A stretch of 64,000 nt of DNA from CAWCLK01 sp963796225 (GTDB lineage: Bacteria; Actinomycetota; Nitriliruptoria; Nitriliruptorales; Nitriliruptoraceae): NCBI GenBank assembly GCA_963796225.1, contig CAWCLK010000013.1:47918-111917 (forward strand), given 5' to 3'. Shown in pieces: positions 32,526 through 40,760 of this stretch. The position numbers and the translations under genes are program-made. The notes beneath the pieces were generated by a model. That model was not told the DNA's origin. It saw nothing but the letters and a program-made list of their open reading frames with translations, and ran no database searches. The first letter of the stretch is position 1. Every line of letters starts with the position of its first letter.

Positions 32526-33778
32526 CGTATGGGCAGGCCCTCGAGCCCCGACGTGAAGCTGGACGGCCGGAACTGGAGCTGGTCCCGTGGGACGGCCAGC
32601 TCGATGTCGCCGATGCGGTCGAGCAGCGTGTCGAACATCACGCTGATCTCGAGGCGTGCGAGGTTGGCCCCGAGGCAGTGGTGGGCGCCGTTGCCGAACG
32701 CGAGGTGCGGGTTCGGGTCGCGCCGGATGTCGAACGTGTCGGGGCGGTCGAACACGCGCTCGTCCCGGTTCGCCGAGGGGTAGAACAGCAGCACCTCGTC
32801 GCCGGCGGGGATGGTCTGGCCGCCGATCTCGACGTCCTGGCGCACCATCCGCGACATCGACCGGATCGGGCTGACCCAGCGGACGAACTCCTCGACGGCG
32901 GTGGGCATCAGGGAACGGTCCTCGCGCAGCGCCTGGAGCTGGTCGGGGTGCTCGAGCAGCGCCAGCAGCGCCCCGGACAGCACGTGCCGTGTGGTCTCGT
33001 CGCCGCCGATGAGGATGAGCAGCGACTCCCAGATCAGGCTCTCCTGGTCGAGGCGCTCGCCGTCGACCTCGGCCTGGGTGAGCACCGAGATCAGGTCGTC
33101 CCGCGGGTTCTCCATGCGGTCGGCGATCACCCCGCCCTGGTAGGCCCAGAACTCCCCGAAGGCGGCCGTGGCCTCCTCGAGCGCCTCGAGGTCACCCTCG
33201 GTGCCGCGCAGCAGCAGGTCCGACCACCGCAGCAGCCGCTCGCGGTCCTCGGGGGCGAAGCCCAGCATGTCGCCGATGGCGATCAGCGGCATCCAGGCGG
33301 CGACGGTCCACACGAAGTCGCACTCGCCGTCCTTGGCCAGCATGCGGTCGACGAGCTGGTCGGCGATGGCCCGGAGCCGGTCCTCCTGGTCACGCACGCG
33401 CCGCCGTGTGAACCCGGTGTTGACGAGGCGTCGGCGCTGGTTGTGCTCGGGGTCGTCCATCGAGATCATCATGGGCACGTGCCCGGTCTTCGGGCGGATG
33501 TTCTCGTGGTTGCTGAAGACCTCGGGCGTGCGGGAGGCGTGCTTGACGTCCTCGTACCGCGTGAGCGCCCAGACGTCGGCGTTCGGGTCGTAGTAGGCCG
33601 GGGCGTGGTCACGCATCCAGGCCCACGCGGGCTCGGGGTCGTCGGCGTACCACGCGCCCGACAGCAGGTGCACCCCCTCGAGCAGCCCGTGGGTCCCCTT
33701 CGCCTCGCGCGTGCCGTCCTGCAGGGCGGCCAGCGCGTCGCGCGCCTCCTGCTGGAGCCGCTCGGTGTCGTCGGCCAC
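32510..33778 (-). CDS. Cytochrome P450 monooxygenase
   Basis: 422 aa, soluble bacterial class I P450. The haem-thiolate loop is HLAFGNGAHHCLGANLARLE with Cys about 368; the I-helix oxygen-activation motif is LIGGDETTRH; the ExxR motif is in the K-helix (AVEEFVRWVSP lies just after). It resembles actinobacterial families that hydroxylate steroids, fatty acids or terpenoids (CYP125/142-like), but substrate cannot be set. It needs ferredoxin and ferredoxin reductase partners not encoded next to it. GTG start with GGAGG 7 bases upstream. The palindrome at 33817 suggests co-regulation with the ALDH at 6170, perhaps oxidising the aldehyde product of the same pathway. Confidence 0.92.
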   Translation of the reverse strand: MADDTERLQQEARDALAALQDGTREAKGTHGLLEGVHLLSGAWYADDPEPAWAWMRDHAPAYYDPNADVWALTRYEDVKHASRTPEVFSNHENIRPKTGHVPMMISMDDPEHNQRRRLVNTGFTRRRVRDQEDRLRAIADQLVDRMLAKDGECDFVWTVAAWMPLIAIGDMLGFAPEDRERLLRWSDLLLRGTEGDLEALEEATAAFGEFWAYQGGVIADRMENPRDDLISVLTQAEVDGERLDQESLIWESLLILIGGDETTRHVLSGALLALLEHPDQLQALREDRSLMPTAVEEFVRWVSPIRSMSRMVRQDVEIGGQTIPAGDEVLLFYPSANRDERVFDRPDTFDIRRDPNPHLAFGNGAHHCLGANLARLEISVMFDTLLDRIGDIELAVPRDQLQFRPSSFTSGLEGLPIRFAPA

Positions 33779-33816
33779 GTGCGGTCCTCCCTCGTCCTCG
33801 CTGTGTCGACGAGCGT

Positions 33817-33835
33817 ATCTGACGACCCGTCAGAT
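33817..33835. promoter_or_regulatory. Second copy of the ATCTGACG-N3-CGTCAGAT operator, upstream of P450
   Basis: Perfect 8-bp arms with ACC as spacer, 39 bp upstream of the P450 start. It is identical in both arms to the site at 6134-6152. Chance recurrence of 16 fixed bases within 64 kb is very unlikely, so a shared regulator is inferred. Confidence 0.65.
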
Positions 33836-33999
33836 TTGGCAGTTCGCCAGAGGGGGTCCGCTCCACCCCTCCGCTCGATGCGCGGGGACCGGTCATGTCG
33901 TGCGCGGCGCGCATGGCCCGGAAGGACTAGGTAAAGATGGCTGGCCCCGGTGCCGAACACTTGGACATCGGCGAGGGGGACTCGACGATCGGGGTCACC

Positions 34000-34435
34000 A
34001 TGTCCGTGAACACGACCACTGCTCCGACGCCGCTGGTGGCAGCGGCTGTTCGGCTCCGCCCCCGACCGCCCCTACGGCCTGCCCGAGAGCTGGGTCGTCG
34101 TGGGCGCCGGGAACCGCACGGAGGTGGCCGTGGGCCCGGGCGGCGTCTTCCTGCTCGACCATCGTCGGCTGCGGCCCGAGGAGCTGGCACGCAACGCTGG
34201 CGACCTGTCGGGGCGCCTCACCGCCGCCCTGGGGCAGTGCGTCACCGTCCAGGGCGTGCTGGTCGAGGAGGCCGTCCGCCCCGTCCGTGCGGACCAGCCC
34301 AACGGGGTCACCATCGTGACCTCCATCATCATGGGCCCGTGGCTGAAGTCGCACCCCACGACCTTCGACGAGCGACAGGTCCGGACGCTGGCCCGCGCGG
34401 TGGCCGGTGCCCTCGTAACCGTCCGAACGGACTGA
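34000..34435 (+). CDS. Hypothetical protein, possibly nuclease-related-domain-like, frame interrupted
   Basis: About 144 aa. After a slip at about 34030 (TAPTPL joins WQRLFGSAPDRPYGLPESW) the sequence reads VVVGAGNRTEVAVGPGGVFLLDHRR...TIVTSIIMGPWLKSHPTTFDERQ. The VAVGPGGVFLLD segment resembles the beta-hairpin core of NERD (nuclease-related) domains, but the usual catalytic D/E-x-K is replaced by DHR, so nuclease activity is doubtful. There is no signal peptide. A GGGG stretch precedes ATG 34000. Function is not assigned with confidence. Confidence 0.4.
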
Positions 34436-34542
34436 GACCCTGCACGGCTCCCCTACACTGCGCGGCGCCGTGCACCCCATCACGGGGCATTCCCCTCTGC
34501 ACGGTCGATCTCCAGCATCCTCGGCAGGACCCAGGTCGACCC

Positions 34543-36075
34543 GTGCCCCCCACCGGACAGACACGCCCCACGACCACGCCCCGCCCCTCCTTCGGGCGGC
34601 GCGTGGTCGCCAGCATGGGCTCACGCACGGGTCGGCGCGTCCTCGTCGCGCTGAACGTCCTGGTGCTGCTGGCCGCCGTGGCGCCCTTCGCCCTCTGGGA
34701 GGGCCTCGGACCGGCCCGGTTCGAGGACGTCGAGCTCGGCGAGATGCCCGACACGCTCGCACTGGAACCGGGTGAGCCACTGGCCGAGCCCGGCGGCGAG
34801 GCCCCGGCCACCGGCGACTGGGTCGCCGACCTGCCCCTGGACCTGTCCCCCACCACGACCGTGACGCTGGTCTTCTCGGTCGGCTCGCGCGGGATGGACG
34901 CCGACGAGGCCGAACGCCTGCGCGTCCACGACGTCGGCGACCGGGGCGGCGACGGGCTGACGGACACGATGATGCTCGTCGTGGCCGACCGCGCGACGCG
35001 TGAGGTCGCCCTGCTGTCCCTGCCGCGTGACCTCTGGATGAACCACCGGGACCACCGCATCAACGCCACCTTCAACATCGAGGGGCTGCAGGCGTTCGTC
35101 GACGACGTGGCCGGGGCGGTGGGACTGCCCATCCACCACCTGGTCCAGCTCAACTTCGGGGCGTTCGCCCGGCTCGTCGACGCGGTCGGCGGCGTGGCGC
35201 TGCACGTCGACCGCCCCCTGGCCGACGTCCCGGCCGTGCTGTACGTGCCCGGGCCCGGGTGCTGGCACTTCGACGGCCCCGCCGCGCTGGCCTGGTCGCG
35301 GGGCCGGCACACCGTGACGCGCGACGACGACGGGGACTGGGTGACCGACCGCACGGCCTCGGACTTCGGCCGCATCGAGCGCCAGCAGGCCCTGCTCGGG
35401 GCGCTGTGGGACCAGGTGCGGTCCCCGGCCACCATCGGGGCGCTGCCCGACCTCGTGTCGGTCGCCCGCGACGGCCTGGTCGTGGACGAGGGCCTCGGCG
35501 TCCAGCAGGTGCGCGACCTGCTGCAGGTGTTCGGCGAGGTGGCCGCCGGCCGGGTCGAGGGCTACACCCTGCCGACCACGGGGCGGTGGATCCACGGCAA
35601 CGCCGCCCAGGTGGTCGCGCCCGACGAGGCCGCTCCGATCCTGTCACGGCTCCGCACGTGGCCACCGGCGGCCGACGAGCCCGCGCCCGCCGCGGTCGGC
35701 AGGTCCGCGTCCGTCGATCTCCCCCTCCTCGCCGCCCCGGCCGGCCTGGCCCTGCCGGCGACGGCGCCGTGCACGCGCGACCAGGCCCGTGCGCTCCCCG
35801 ACCCGTTCGAACCGCTGTGGGGCGTCGCCCACTCGCGGGGCGAGGTGGGCACCAGCGCCGACGACGATCCCACGACCGACGAACCGGGCCAGGACGATCC
35901 CGCCACGGGCGACGACGCGGCCGATGACCCCGGCGAGGCCGACGACCCCACCCCCGCCCCGACGTCGTCGGAGGACGAGCCCGCCCCTTCGCCCAGCCCG
36001 ACCGACACCGAGTCCGAGGACGACGGTGGCATCCACCTGCCGCTGCCCGGCGCGGGCGGCGGCTCGGGCGGATAG
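34543..36075 (+). CDS. LytR-CpsA-Psr (LCP) family cell-wall glycopolymer ligase
   Basis: About 510 aa from GTG 34543, or 486 from ATG 34615. A basic N-terminus and one membrane helix (VLVALNVLVLLAAVAPFAL) anchor an extracellular LCP domain: DTMMLVVADRATREVALLSLPRDLW, INATFNIEG, LNFGAFARLVDAVGGV and SDFGRIERQQALL carry the conserved Asp and Arg residues that bind the polyprenyl pyrophosphate substrate. LCP enzymes attach wall teichoic acid- or arabinogalactan-like polymers to peptidoglycan. The last ~90 residues are a disordered Asp/Pro/Thr/Ser tail ending in Gly-rich sequence. GTG 34543 is preferred because AGG lies upstream and the N-terminus stays basic. Confidence 0.85.
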   Translation: MPPTGQTRPTTTPRPSFGRRVVASMGSRTGRRVLVALNVLVLLAAVAPFALWEGLGPARFEDVELGEMPDTLALEPGEPLAEPGGEAPATGDWVADLPLDLSPTTTVTLVFSVGSRGMDADEAERLRVHDVGDRGGDGLTDTMMLVVADRATREVALLSLPRDLWMNHRDHRINATFNIEGLQAFVDDVAGAVGLPIHHLVQLNFGAFARLVDAVGGVALHVDRPLADVPAVLYVPGPGCWHFDGPAALAWSRGRHTVTRDDDGDWVTDRTASDFGRIERQQALLGALWDQVRSPATIGALPDLVSVARDGLVVDEGLGVQQVRDLLQVFGEVAAGRVEGYTLPTTGRWIHGNAAQVVAPDEAAPILSRLRTWPPAADEPAPAAVGRSASVDLPLLAAPAGLALPATAPCTRDQARALPDPFEPLWGVAHSRGEVGTSADDDPTTDEPGQDDPATGDDAADDPGEADDPTPAPTSSEDEPAPSPSPTDTESEDDGGIHLPLPGAGGGSGG

Positions 36076-36129
36076 GGACCGGGCCCGCCGGTCGACGACC
36101 ACTCCGGACGAGACTGGGCCGGTTGGTAC

Positions 36130-36145
36130 GGTCCAATGTGGTCCA
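36130..36145. promoter_or_regulatory. Candidate MocR box: direct repeat GGTCCA-N4-GGTCCA
   Basis: Two GGTCCA half-sites 10 bp apart, one helical turn, lie 52 bp upstream of the MocR gene start. MocR regulators characteristically bind paired direct repeats near their own promoters. Confidence 0.45.
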
Positions 36146-36196
36146 CAGTGGTGTGCGCGGCGGTCCCTCGCCGCGTGGTCGACGAAAGGCGCGGTC

Positions 36197-37684
36197 GTGG
36201 CCGCCACCCTCTCCGCCGCCGAGGTGCAGGCCCACCTGGGCGACTGGCACCGCGGCCAGCACGTGCTGTACGACGGCCTGGCCGACGCCCTGGAGGAGCT
36301 GATCCGGGGCGGGGTCCTGCCCCCGGACACGCGTCTGCCGGCCGAGCGACGCCTCGCCGAGGCGCTGCACCTGTCCCGGTCGACGGTCAAGGCCACCTAC
36401 GACACGCTGCAGGAACGGGGGCTGGTGGCCACCCGGCACGGCAGCGGCTCGGTGATCCTGGCCGAGGCGTCGCCGCTGACGGGTCCGCGCGAGGCCCACG
36501 TGGTGGCCTCGTTCGAACCCAACTCGATCTACCAGGGGATCCTGCGCCTCGACCCCGAGGCGATCGACCTGCGGGGGGCCTACTGGGCGGAGCACGACGT
36601 CGTGACCCCCGACGTGGTCGCCCGGGCCCACGAGCGGCTCACGCGGCTGCCGCAGGGCAACGGCTACCACCCCCTCGGTGTCGACGACGCCCGTGAGGCC
36701 GTCGCCGCACACCTGACCGCCACGGGGCTGCCCACCACCCCCGACCAGGTGCTCATCACGACCGGGGCCCAGCAGGCGATCTCGCTGGTGGCGGACCTGC
36801 TGCTCGCCCACGGGGACACGGTCGCCCTGGAGGAGCTCAGCTATCCCGGGGCGATGAACTACGTGACCAGCCGGCAGGCGAGGCTGCTGCCGGTGCCGTT
36901 CACGTCCGCGGGCGTGGACATCCAGGCGCTGGACCGGCTGGTGCGGGCGACCCGTCCGCGGATGACCTACCTCATGACCTCGGTGCACAACCCGACCGGT
37001 GTGGTGATGCCGGGGCCCGCGCGGTTCCGGCTGGCGGAGATGGCGGCCGGGTGGGACACCGTGCTCGTCGACGACCGCACGCTGGCCGACACCCAGACGA
37101 GCGGGGCGGTCGCCACCCCGCTGGCGACGCTGGTGGACGAGCACGCCCGCGCCGACCGGATGGTCACGGTCGGGTCCGTCTCCAAGATCGCCTGGGGCGG
37201 CCTGCGGGTGGGATGGGCTCGCAGCAGCACCGCGATGATCGAACGCATCGCGCGCATCAAGACCCTGTCGGACTTCGGCACGCCGGTGCTCGACCAGCTC
37301 ATCGCGGCCGAGCTGCTCGCCGACGACCAGGTGGTCCCCCGCCGCCAGGCGCAGCTGCGCGAGCGCCACGACGCCTTCCGGGCGGCGCTGGCCCGGCACG
37401 TGCCCGACTGGGAGTTCTCGGTACCGCAGGGCGGCATGTGCCTGTGGGCCCGGCTGCCCGGCGCGGACAGCCACGAGTTCGCTCGCGTGGCGGCCCGCCA
37501 CGGCGTCGGCGTGGCGCCGGGGACCGTGGCCTCACCGACCCGGTCCACCGCCGACCACCTGCGGCTGCCCTTCGGCCAGCCGGTCGACGTGCTCGAGGAG
37601 GCGGCCGGCCGCCTCGGGGCGGCCTGGGACGAGCTGCGCTCGCAGCACCGCCTGCACTACGACCCGGTCGGCGTCGTGGTGTGA
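36197..37684 (+). CDS. MocR-type transcription regulator (GntR winged helix plus class I aminotransferase fold)
   Basis: 495 aa. Residues ~20-90 are a GntR winged helix (LYDGLADALEELIRGGVLPPDTRLPAERRLAEALHLSRSTVKATYD). The rest is a fold-type I PLP domain: YHPLGVDDAREAVAAHL, SVHNPTG and the Schiff-base lysine in VGSVSKIAWGGLRVGWA. Such proteins sense PLP or an amino-acid/amine ligand and activate neighbouring genes, classically PdxR, GabR or TauR types. The DDR of TVLVDDRTLAD replaces the usual D-x-Y that contacts the PLP ring nitrogen. GTG 36197 has AAAGGC upstream. No obvious target gene adjoins it, so it may be autoregulatory. Confidence 0.88.
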   Translation: MAATLSAAEVQAHLGDWHRGQHVLYDGLADALEELIRGGVLPPDTRLPAERRLAEALHLSRSTVKATYDTLQERGLVATRHGSGSVILAEASPLTGPREAHVVASFEPNSIYQGILRLDPEAIDLRGAYWAEHDVVTPDVVARAHERLTRLPQGNGYHPLGVDDAREAVAAHLTATGLPTTPDQVLITTGAQQAISLVADLLLAHGDTVALEELSYPGAMNYVTSRQARLLPVPFTSAGVDIQALDRLVRATRPRMTYLMTSVHNPTGVVMPGPARFRLAEMAAGWDTVLVDDRTLADTQTSGAVATPLATLVDEHARADRMVTVGSVSKIAWGGLRVGWARSSTAMIERIARIKTLSDFGTPVLDQLIAAELLADDQVVPRRQAQLRERHDAFRAALARHVPDWEFSVPQGGMCLWARLPGADSHEFARVAARHGVGVAPGTVASPTRSTADHLRLPFGQPVDVLEEAAGRLGAAWDELRSQHRLHYDPVGVVV

Positions 37685-37705
37685 CCGAGCGGCGGCTCCC
37701 CCGCG

Positions 37706-38458
37706 TCAGCCGAGCGTGCGCTCGACGTAGGCGCGGATGGCGTCGCGGACCTCGGCCGAGCACCATGCGTCGGCGACCCGGGCGTCCCAGTCGCCACTCC
37801 GCTCGGCGATGGCGTCATCGACCTCGCGCACCAGCTGCTCGTGGGTGACCTGGCGGGTGATGGCGGGCAGCGCTGCCAGGCCCTTGGCGATCTCGGTGGC
37901 ACGGTCCAGGACCTCGTCGGCGGGCACGACCTCGTCGACGAACCCCATGGTCAGGGCGCGCAGGGGGTCGACCAGCGGGGCGAGCCACACGGCCTCGGCC
38001 ACCTTCGGGCCGAGCCGCCGCCGCATGATCTCCAGCGGCACGGTCGGGAAGGGCACGCCGACCGACAGCTCGGCGAGGCCGATGCGCGTCCGCGGCTCGT
38101 CGGTCAGCACCGCGTGGTCGCACGCGGCGGCGAGCACCGCCCCGCCCGCGACGGCGTGGCCGGTGACGGCGGCGACCACCGGGGCGGCGGTGCGCAGCGG
38201 GGCGATCAGGCCGCGGTCGAGCGCCCCGAGGAACTCGCGCGTGTACTCCTCGCCGCCGTCGAGCAGTCGCTTGAGGTCCACGCCCGCGCTGAAGGCCCGG
38301 GCGTTGCCGGTCAGCACGATGGCGTGGACGTCGTCCTGGGCGTCGAGGTCGGCGAAGGTGTCGGCGATGGCCTCGAACATCTCGAGGTCGCAGACGTTGA
38401 CCGGGCCGTGGTCCAGGCGGACGGTCGCCACCGCCCCGTCGCGGGTCACGTCGATCAT
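37706..38458 (-). CDS. Enoyl-CoA hydratase/isomerase family protein
   Basis: 250 aa, standard crotonase length. Oxyanion-hole segments are ARAFSAGVDLKRLL and GHAVAGGAVLAAACD. One catalytic Glu position is filled in GLAELSVGVPFP; the first Glu position of canonical hydratases is not obvious, so the reaction could be isomerisation or hydrolysis rather than hydration. It could act in beta-oxidation with the acyl-CoA ligase at 19.8 kb. The ATG at 38458 lies 10 bp after the citrate synthase stop, so it is in the same minus-strand unit. Confidence 0.85.
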   Translation of the reverse strand: MIDVTRDGAVATVRLDHGPVNVCDLEMFEAIADTFADLDAQDDVHAIVLTGNARAFSAGVDLKRLLDGGEEYTREFLGALDRGLIAPLRTAAPVVAAVTGHAVAGGAVLAAACDHAVLTDEPRTRIGLAELSVGVPFPTVPLEIMRRRLGPKVAEAVWLAPLVDPLRALTMGFVDEVVPADEVLDRATEIAKGLAALPAITRQVTHEQLVREVDDAIAERSGDWDARVADAWCSAEVRDAIRAYVERTLG

Positions 38459-38468
38459 CGTGGCTCAC

Positions 38469-39617
38469 TTACGTCGGCACGGGCTGGGGCGGGGTCGGGC
38501 CAACGTAGTTGGCGGTCGGGCGGATGATCTTGCCGGCAGCATGCTGCTCGACGGCGTGCGCGGACCAGCCGATGGCCCGGCTGATGGCGAACGTGGGCGT
38601 GAACAGCTCGCGGGGCAGCCCGGCGGCCTCGAGCACCACGGCGGCGTAGAACTCGACGTTGGCGTACAGCTCGCGGCCGGGCTTGAGCTCGGCGAGGACG
38701 TCCACGACGGCGCGTTCGACCTCGACGGCGAGCTCGGCCCGGGGCCCGCCCCGCTCCAGCGCGGTCTCGCGCAGCAGGGCGGCCCGGGGGTCCTCGGTGC
38801 GGTAGACGCGGTGGCCGAAGCCCATGATGCGCTCGCCCCGCTCGACCGCGTCCCGCGCCCAGTCCCGCGCCCGGTCGGCGGTGCCGATGTCGTCGAGCAT
38901 GTCCAGGGCGCGGCTGGGTGCCCCGCCGTGCAGGGGCCCGGACAGCGCCCCGATCCCGGCCAGCAGCCCCGCCCCGACGTCCGCGCCCGTGGAGACGACG
39001 ACACGCGTGGCGAAGGTCGACGCGTTGAAGCCGTGGTCGATGGTCGTGACGAGGTAGCGCTGCAGCGCGGCCACGGCGTCGTCGGCGGGGCGCTGCCCGG
39101 TCAGCATGTGCAGGTAGCCGGCCGCGATGCCGAGGTCGGGGTCGGGGGCGACCGGGTCGAGCCCCTGCCGCAGCCGCCACAGGGCGGCGACGATCGTGGG
39201 GAACGGGGCCACCAGGCGGACGGTCTGGTCCGCCAGCGTGGCGCCGTCGATGTCGAGCGAGGGCTCGACGCCGAGCTCGCTGGCCAGCGCCGAGACCGCG
39301 GTGCGCAGGTCGGCCAGGGGCGCCGCCTTGTCGGACACGGCCGCGATGCCGGACAGCAGTCGTGCGGTGCCCTCGGGCAGTGCGCGAGCGTCACGGATGC
39401 GCCGTCCGAAGGCGGCGGACGTGTCCGCGTCGGGCAGGGCACCGTGCAGCAGCAGGTGCCACACGTCCTCGACGGTGCGGTGCCGGGCGAGCTCCGTCGC
39501 GTCGTACTGGCGGTAGTGGTAGAAGCCCTCCTGCCCGCGCACGTCACCGATGGCGGTGTCGGCCACGGCCACGCCGGCCAGGCCAGCGGGCACGGTGAGG
39601 GGGTCCGGGGTGCTCAT
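38469..39617 (-). CDS. Citrate synthase / 2-methylcitrate synthase family
   Basis: 382 aa, the short Gram-positive/archaeal type. Catalytic segments are SGPLHGGAPSRAL (first His), MGFGHRVYRTEDPRA (second His) and the C-terminal NVEFYAAVVLEAAGLP. It condenses oxaloacetate with acetyl-CoA or propionyl-CoA; the sequence alone does not separate citrate from methylcitrate synthase. The ATG at 39617 overlaps the stop of the upstream CGNR regulator gene (ATGA), which suggests the regulator and enzyme are made together. GAAGG lies 9 bases upstream. Confidence 0.85.
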   Translation of the reverse strand: MSTPDPLTVPAGLAGVAVADTAIGDVRGQEGFYHYRQYDATELARHRTVEDVWHLLLHGALPDADTSAAFGRRIRDARALPEGTARLLSGIAAVSDKAAPLADLRTAVSALASELGVEPSLDIDGATLADQTVRLVAPFPTIVAALWRLRQGLDPVAPDPDLGIAAGYLHMLTGQRPADDAVAALQRYLVTTIDHGFNASTFATRVVVSTGADVGAGLLAGIGALSGPLHGGAPSRALDMLDDIGTADRARDWARDAVERGERIMGFGHRVYRTEDPRAALLRETALERGGPRAELAVEVERAVVDVLAELKPGRELYANVEFYAAVVLEAAGLPRELFTPTFAISRAIGWSAHAVEQHAAGKIIRPTANYVGPTPPQPVPT

Positions 39618-40238
39618 GCGTGAGCCTTCCGTCGTCGGTACTGGGCGGTCTTGTGGCGGTTGCCGCACGCGGCCATCGAGCACCACCGGCGGGCGCCGGG
39701 GCGCGAGGCGTCGTGGAACAGCAGCGAGCAGTCGTCGGCGGCGCACTCGCGCAGCCGCGTGGGGTCGCCGGTCGGCGACGAGGTCGATGGCGTCGCGCGC
39801 CACGACGGACAGGACGCCGCGGATGCTGCCCCGCCCCGCCGGGACGGCCGTGCCGTCGGGGGCCAGCTGCGGGGCGAGGTCGGGCGCCGCGGCCGCGTCG
39901 TTGACGATCGCGACGTCGGCGGGGTCGAGGTCCTCGCCGCTCCCCCACGCCATCGCGACGCGCGCGATCGCGCCCCGCAGCCGCCGTGCTCGGTCGAGGT
40001 CGTCGGCGGTGACCCGCGGGGGCGTGTCGACGAGCCCGACGGTGACGGCCCACCGGGCGAGGTCCTGGGGGGCGCGCAGGCGCTCGAACCCCCGTCGCCA
40101 GCGTTCGCCGATCGTGGCGACGAGGTCCAGGCTGGGCCGGCCCGCGAGGACGTGGAACTCGTACTCCTCCGCCTCGACGTCGGGGACGTCCACAGCCTCG
40201 CTACGACGGTGCGGGAGGCGCTCGGCGGCGGTGGTCAT
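39614..40238 (-). CDS. CGNR zinc-finger (ABATE-domain) regulator, frame interrupted
   Basis: About 207 aa. The N-terminal ABATE-like domain (EEYEFHVLAGRPSLDLVATIGER, RARRLRGAIARVA) is followed by the zinc finger RECAADDC...RRWCSMAACGNRHKTAQYRRR, containing the name motif CGNR. This is a stress-type regulator family common in actinobacteria. A slip at about 39775-39785 (DLVA joins DPTRLREC) interrupts the frame; one extra base fits the length. Start ATG 40238. It overlaps the citrate synthase start by 4 bases and may control that operon. Confidence 0.8.
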
Positions 40239-40345
40239 GGCGGACCTCGGGGTCGCGGAACGATGTCGGGAACGACACCAGTCTAACTGGTTACACGTCC
40301 GCTGTCGGGGCCGGGGACGCCAGTCGCGCGCAGCGATGCAACGCT

Positions 40346-40374
40346 TTGACCCCCACCGCCCCCCGCCGTATCCT
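40346..40374 (+). promoter_or_regulatory. Promoter of the tRNA-His/tRNA-Lys genes
   Basis: TTGACC (-35) at 40346 and TATCCT (-10) at 40369 are separated by exactly 17 bp and lie 37 bp upstream of tRNA-His. Both boxes fit the primary sigma factor consensus. Confidence 0.7.
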
Positions 40375-40410
40375 CTCGCGCCGTGCCGGGTGCGACCCGG
40401 CGCTTTGCTT

Positions 40411-40486
40411 GGTGGCTGTAGCTCAGCTTGGTTAGAGCGTCTGGTTGTGATCCAGAAGGCCGGGGGTTCAAGTCCCCTCAGCCACC
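40411..40486 (+). tRNA. tRNA-His (GTG anticodon)
   Basis: The acceptor stem GTGGCTG/CAGCCAC, D-loop TAGCTCAGCTTGGTTAGAGC, anticodon arm TCTGG-TTGTGAT-CCAGA with GTG at 40447-40449, and T-arm GGGGTTCAAGTCCCC fold as a full cloverleaf. An extra 5' G (G-1) opposite C73 is the tRNA-His identity element. CCA is encoded directly after (40487-40489). Confidence 0.95.
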
Positions 40487-40537
40487 CCAGGACAAACGTG
40501 TCGCCCCGGCCACGCAGTACCGTGCGGCACCACACCT

Positions 40538-40610
40538 GCGCCGTTAGCTCAATTGGTAGAGCATCCGGCTCTTAACCGGCAGGTTCGGGGTTCGAGTCCC
40601 TGACGGCGCA
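40538..40610 (+). tRNA. tRNA-Lys (CTT anticodon), integration target of the island
   Basis: The acceptor GCGCCGT/ACGGCGC, D-arm TAGCTCAATTGGTAGAGCA, anticodon loop CTCTTAA (CTT, Lys) and T-arm CGGGGTTCGAGTCCCTG are complete. CCA is not encoded. The 3' part from the anticodon loop onward is duplicated at 49591-49635, marking it as the attachment site of the adjacent integrative element. Confidence 0.95.
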
Positions 40611-40613
40611 CCC
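40569..40613 (+). repeat. attL: 45-bp direct repeat within the tRNA-Lys 3' half
   Basis: From CTCTTAACCGGC to the CCC after the acceptor stem, identical over 45 bp to 49591-49635; the bases just outside differ on both sides. It restores an intact tRNA after integration, the classic arrangement for tyrosine-integrase islands. Confidence 0.9.
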
Positions 40614-40617
40614 CGCA

Positions 40618-40650
40618 GATCCCGGCCTAACTGCCGGGATCTTGCGTTTT
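40618..40650 (+). terminator. Rho-independent terminator after the tRNA genes
   Basis: A 9-bp perfect stem (GATCCCGGC / GCCGGGATC) with loop CTAACT is followed by TTGCGTTTT. It lies just inside the island, so the element supplies or restores termination of the tRNA transcript. Confidence 0.8.
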
Positions 40651-40691
40651 CCAGATAATCGAGTGCTCACGCTCTGCAGTTATCCACAGGA

Positions 40692-40717
40692 CTGCTGCCT
40701 AACTGCTGCCTAACTCC
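40692..40717 (+). repeat. Integrase arm-type site, left end
   Basis: The 11-mer CTGCTGCCTAA occurs twice in tandem, followed by CTCC. A 26-bp copy with two mismatches is found at 49454-49479 near attR, in the same orientation. Position and pairing fit arm-binding sites of the tyrosine integrase. Confidence 0.6.
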
Positions 40718-40760
40718 GCGGATCGGGCGTACGGTCGCGCGATCGACGGGGAGGTCGGTC

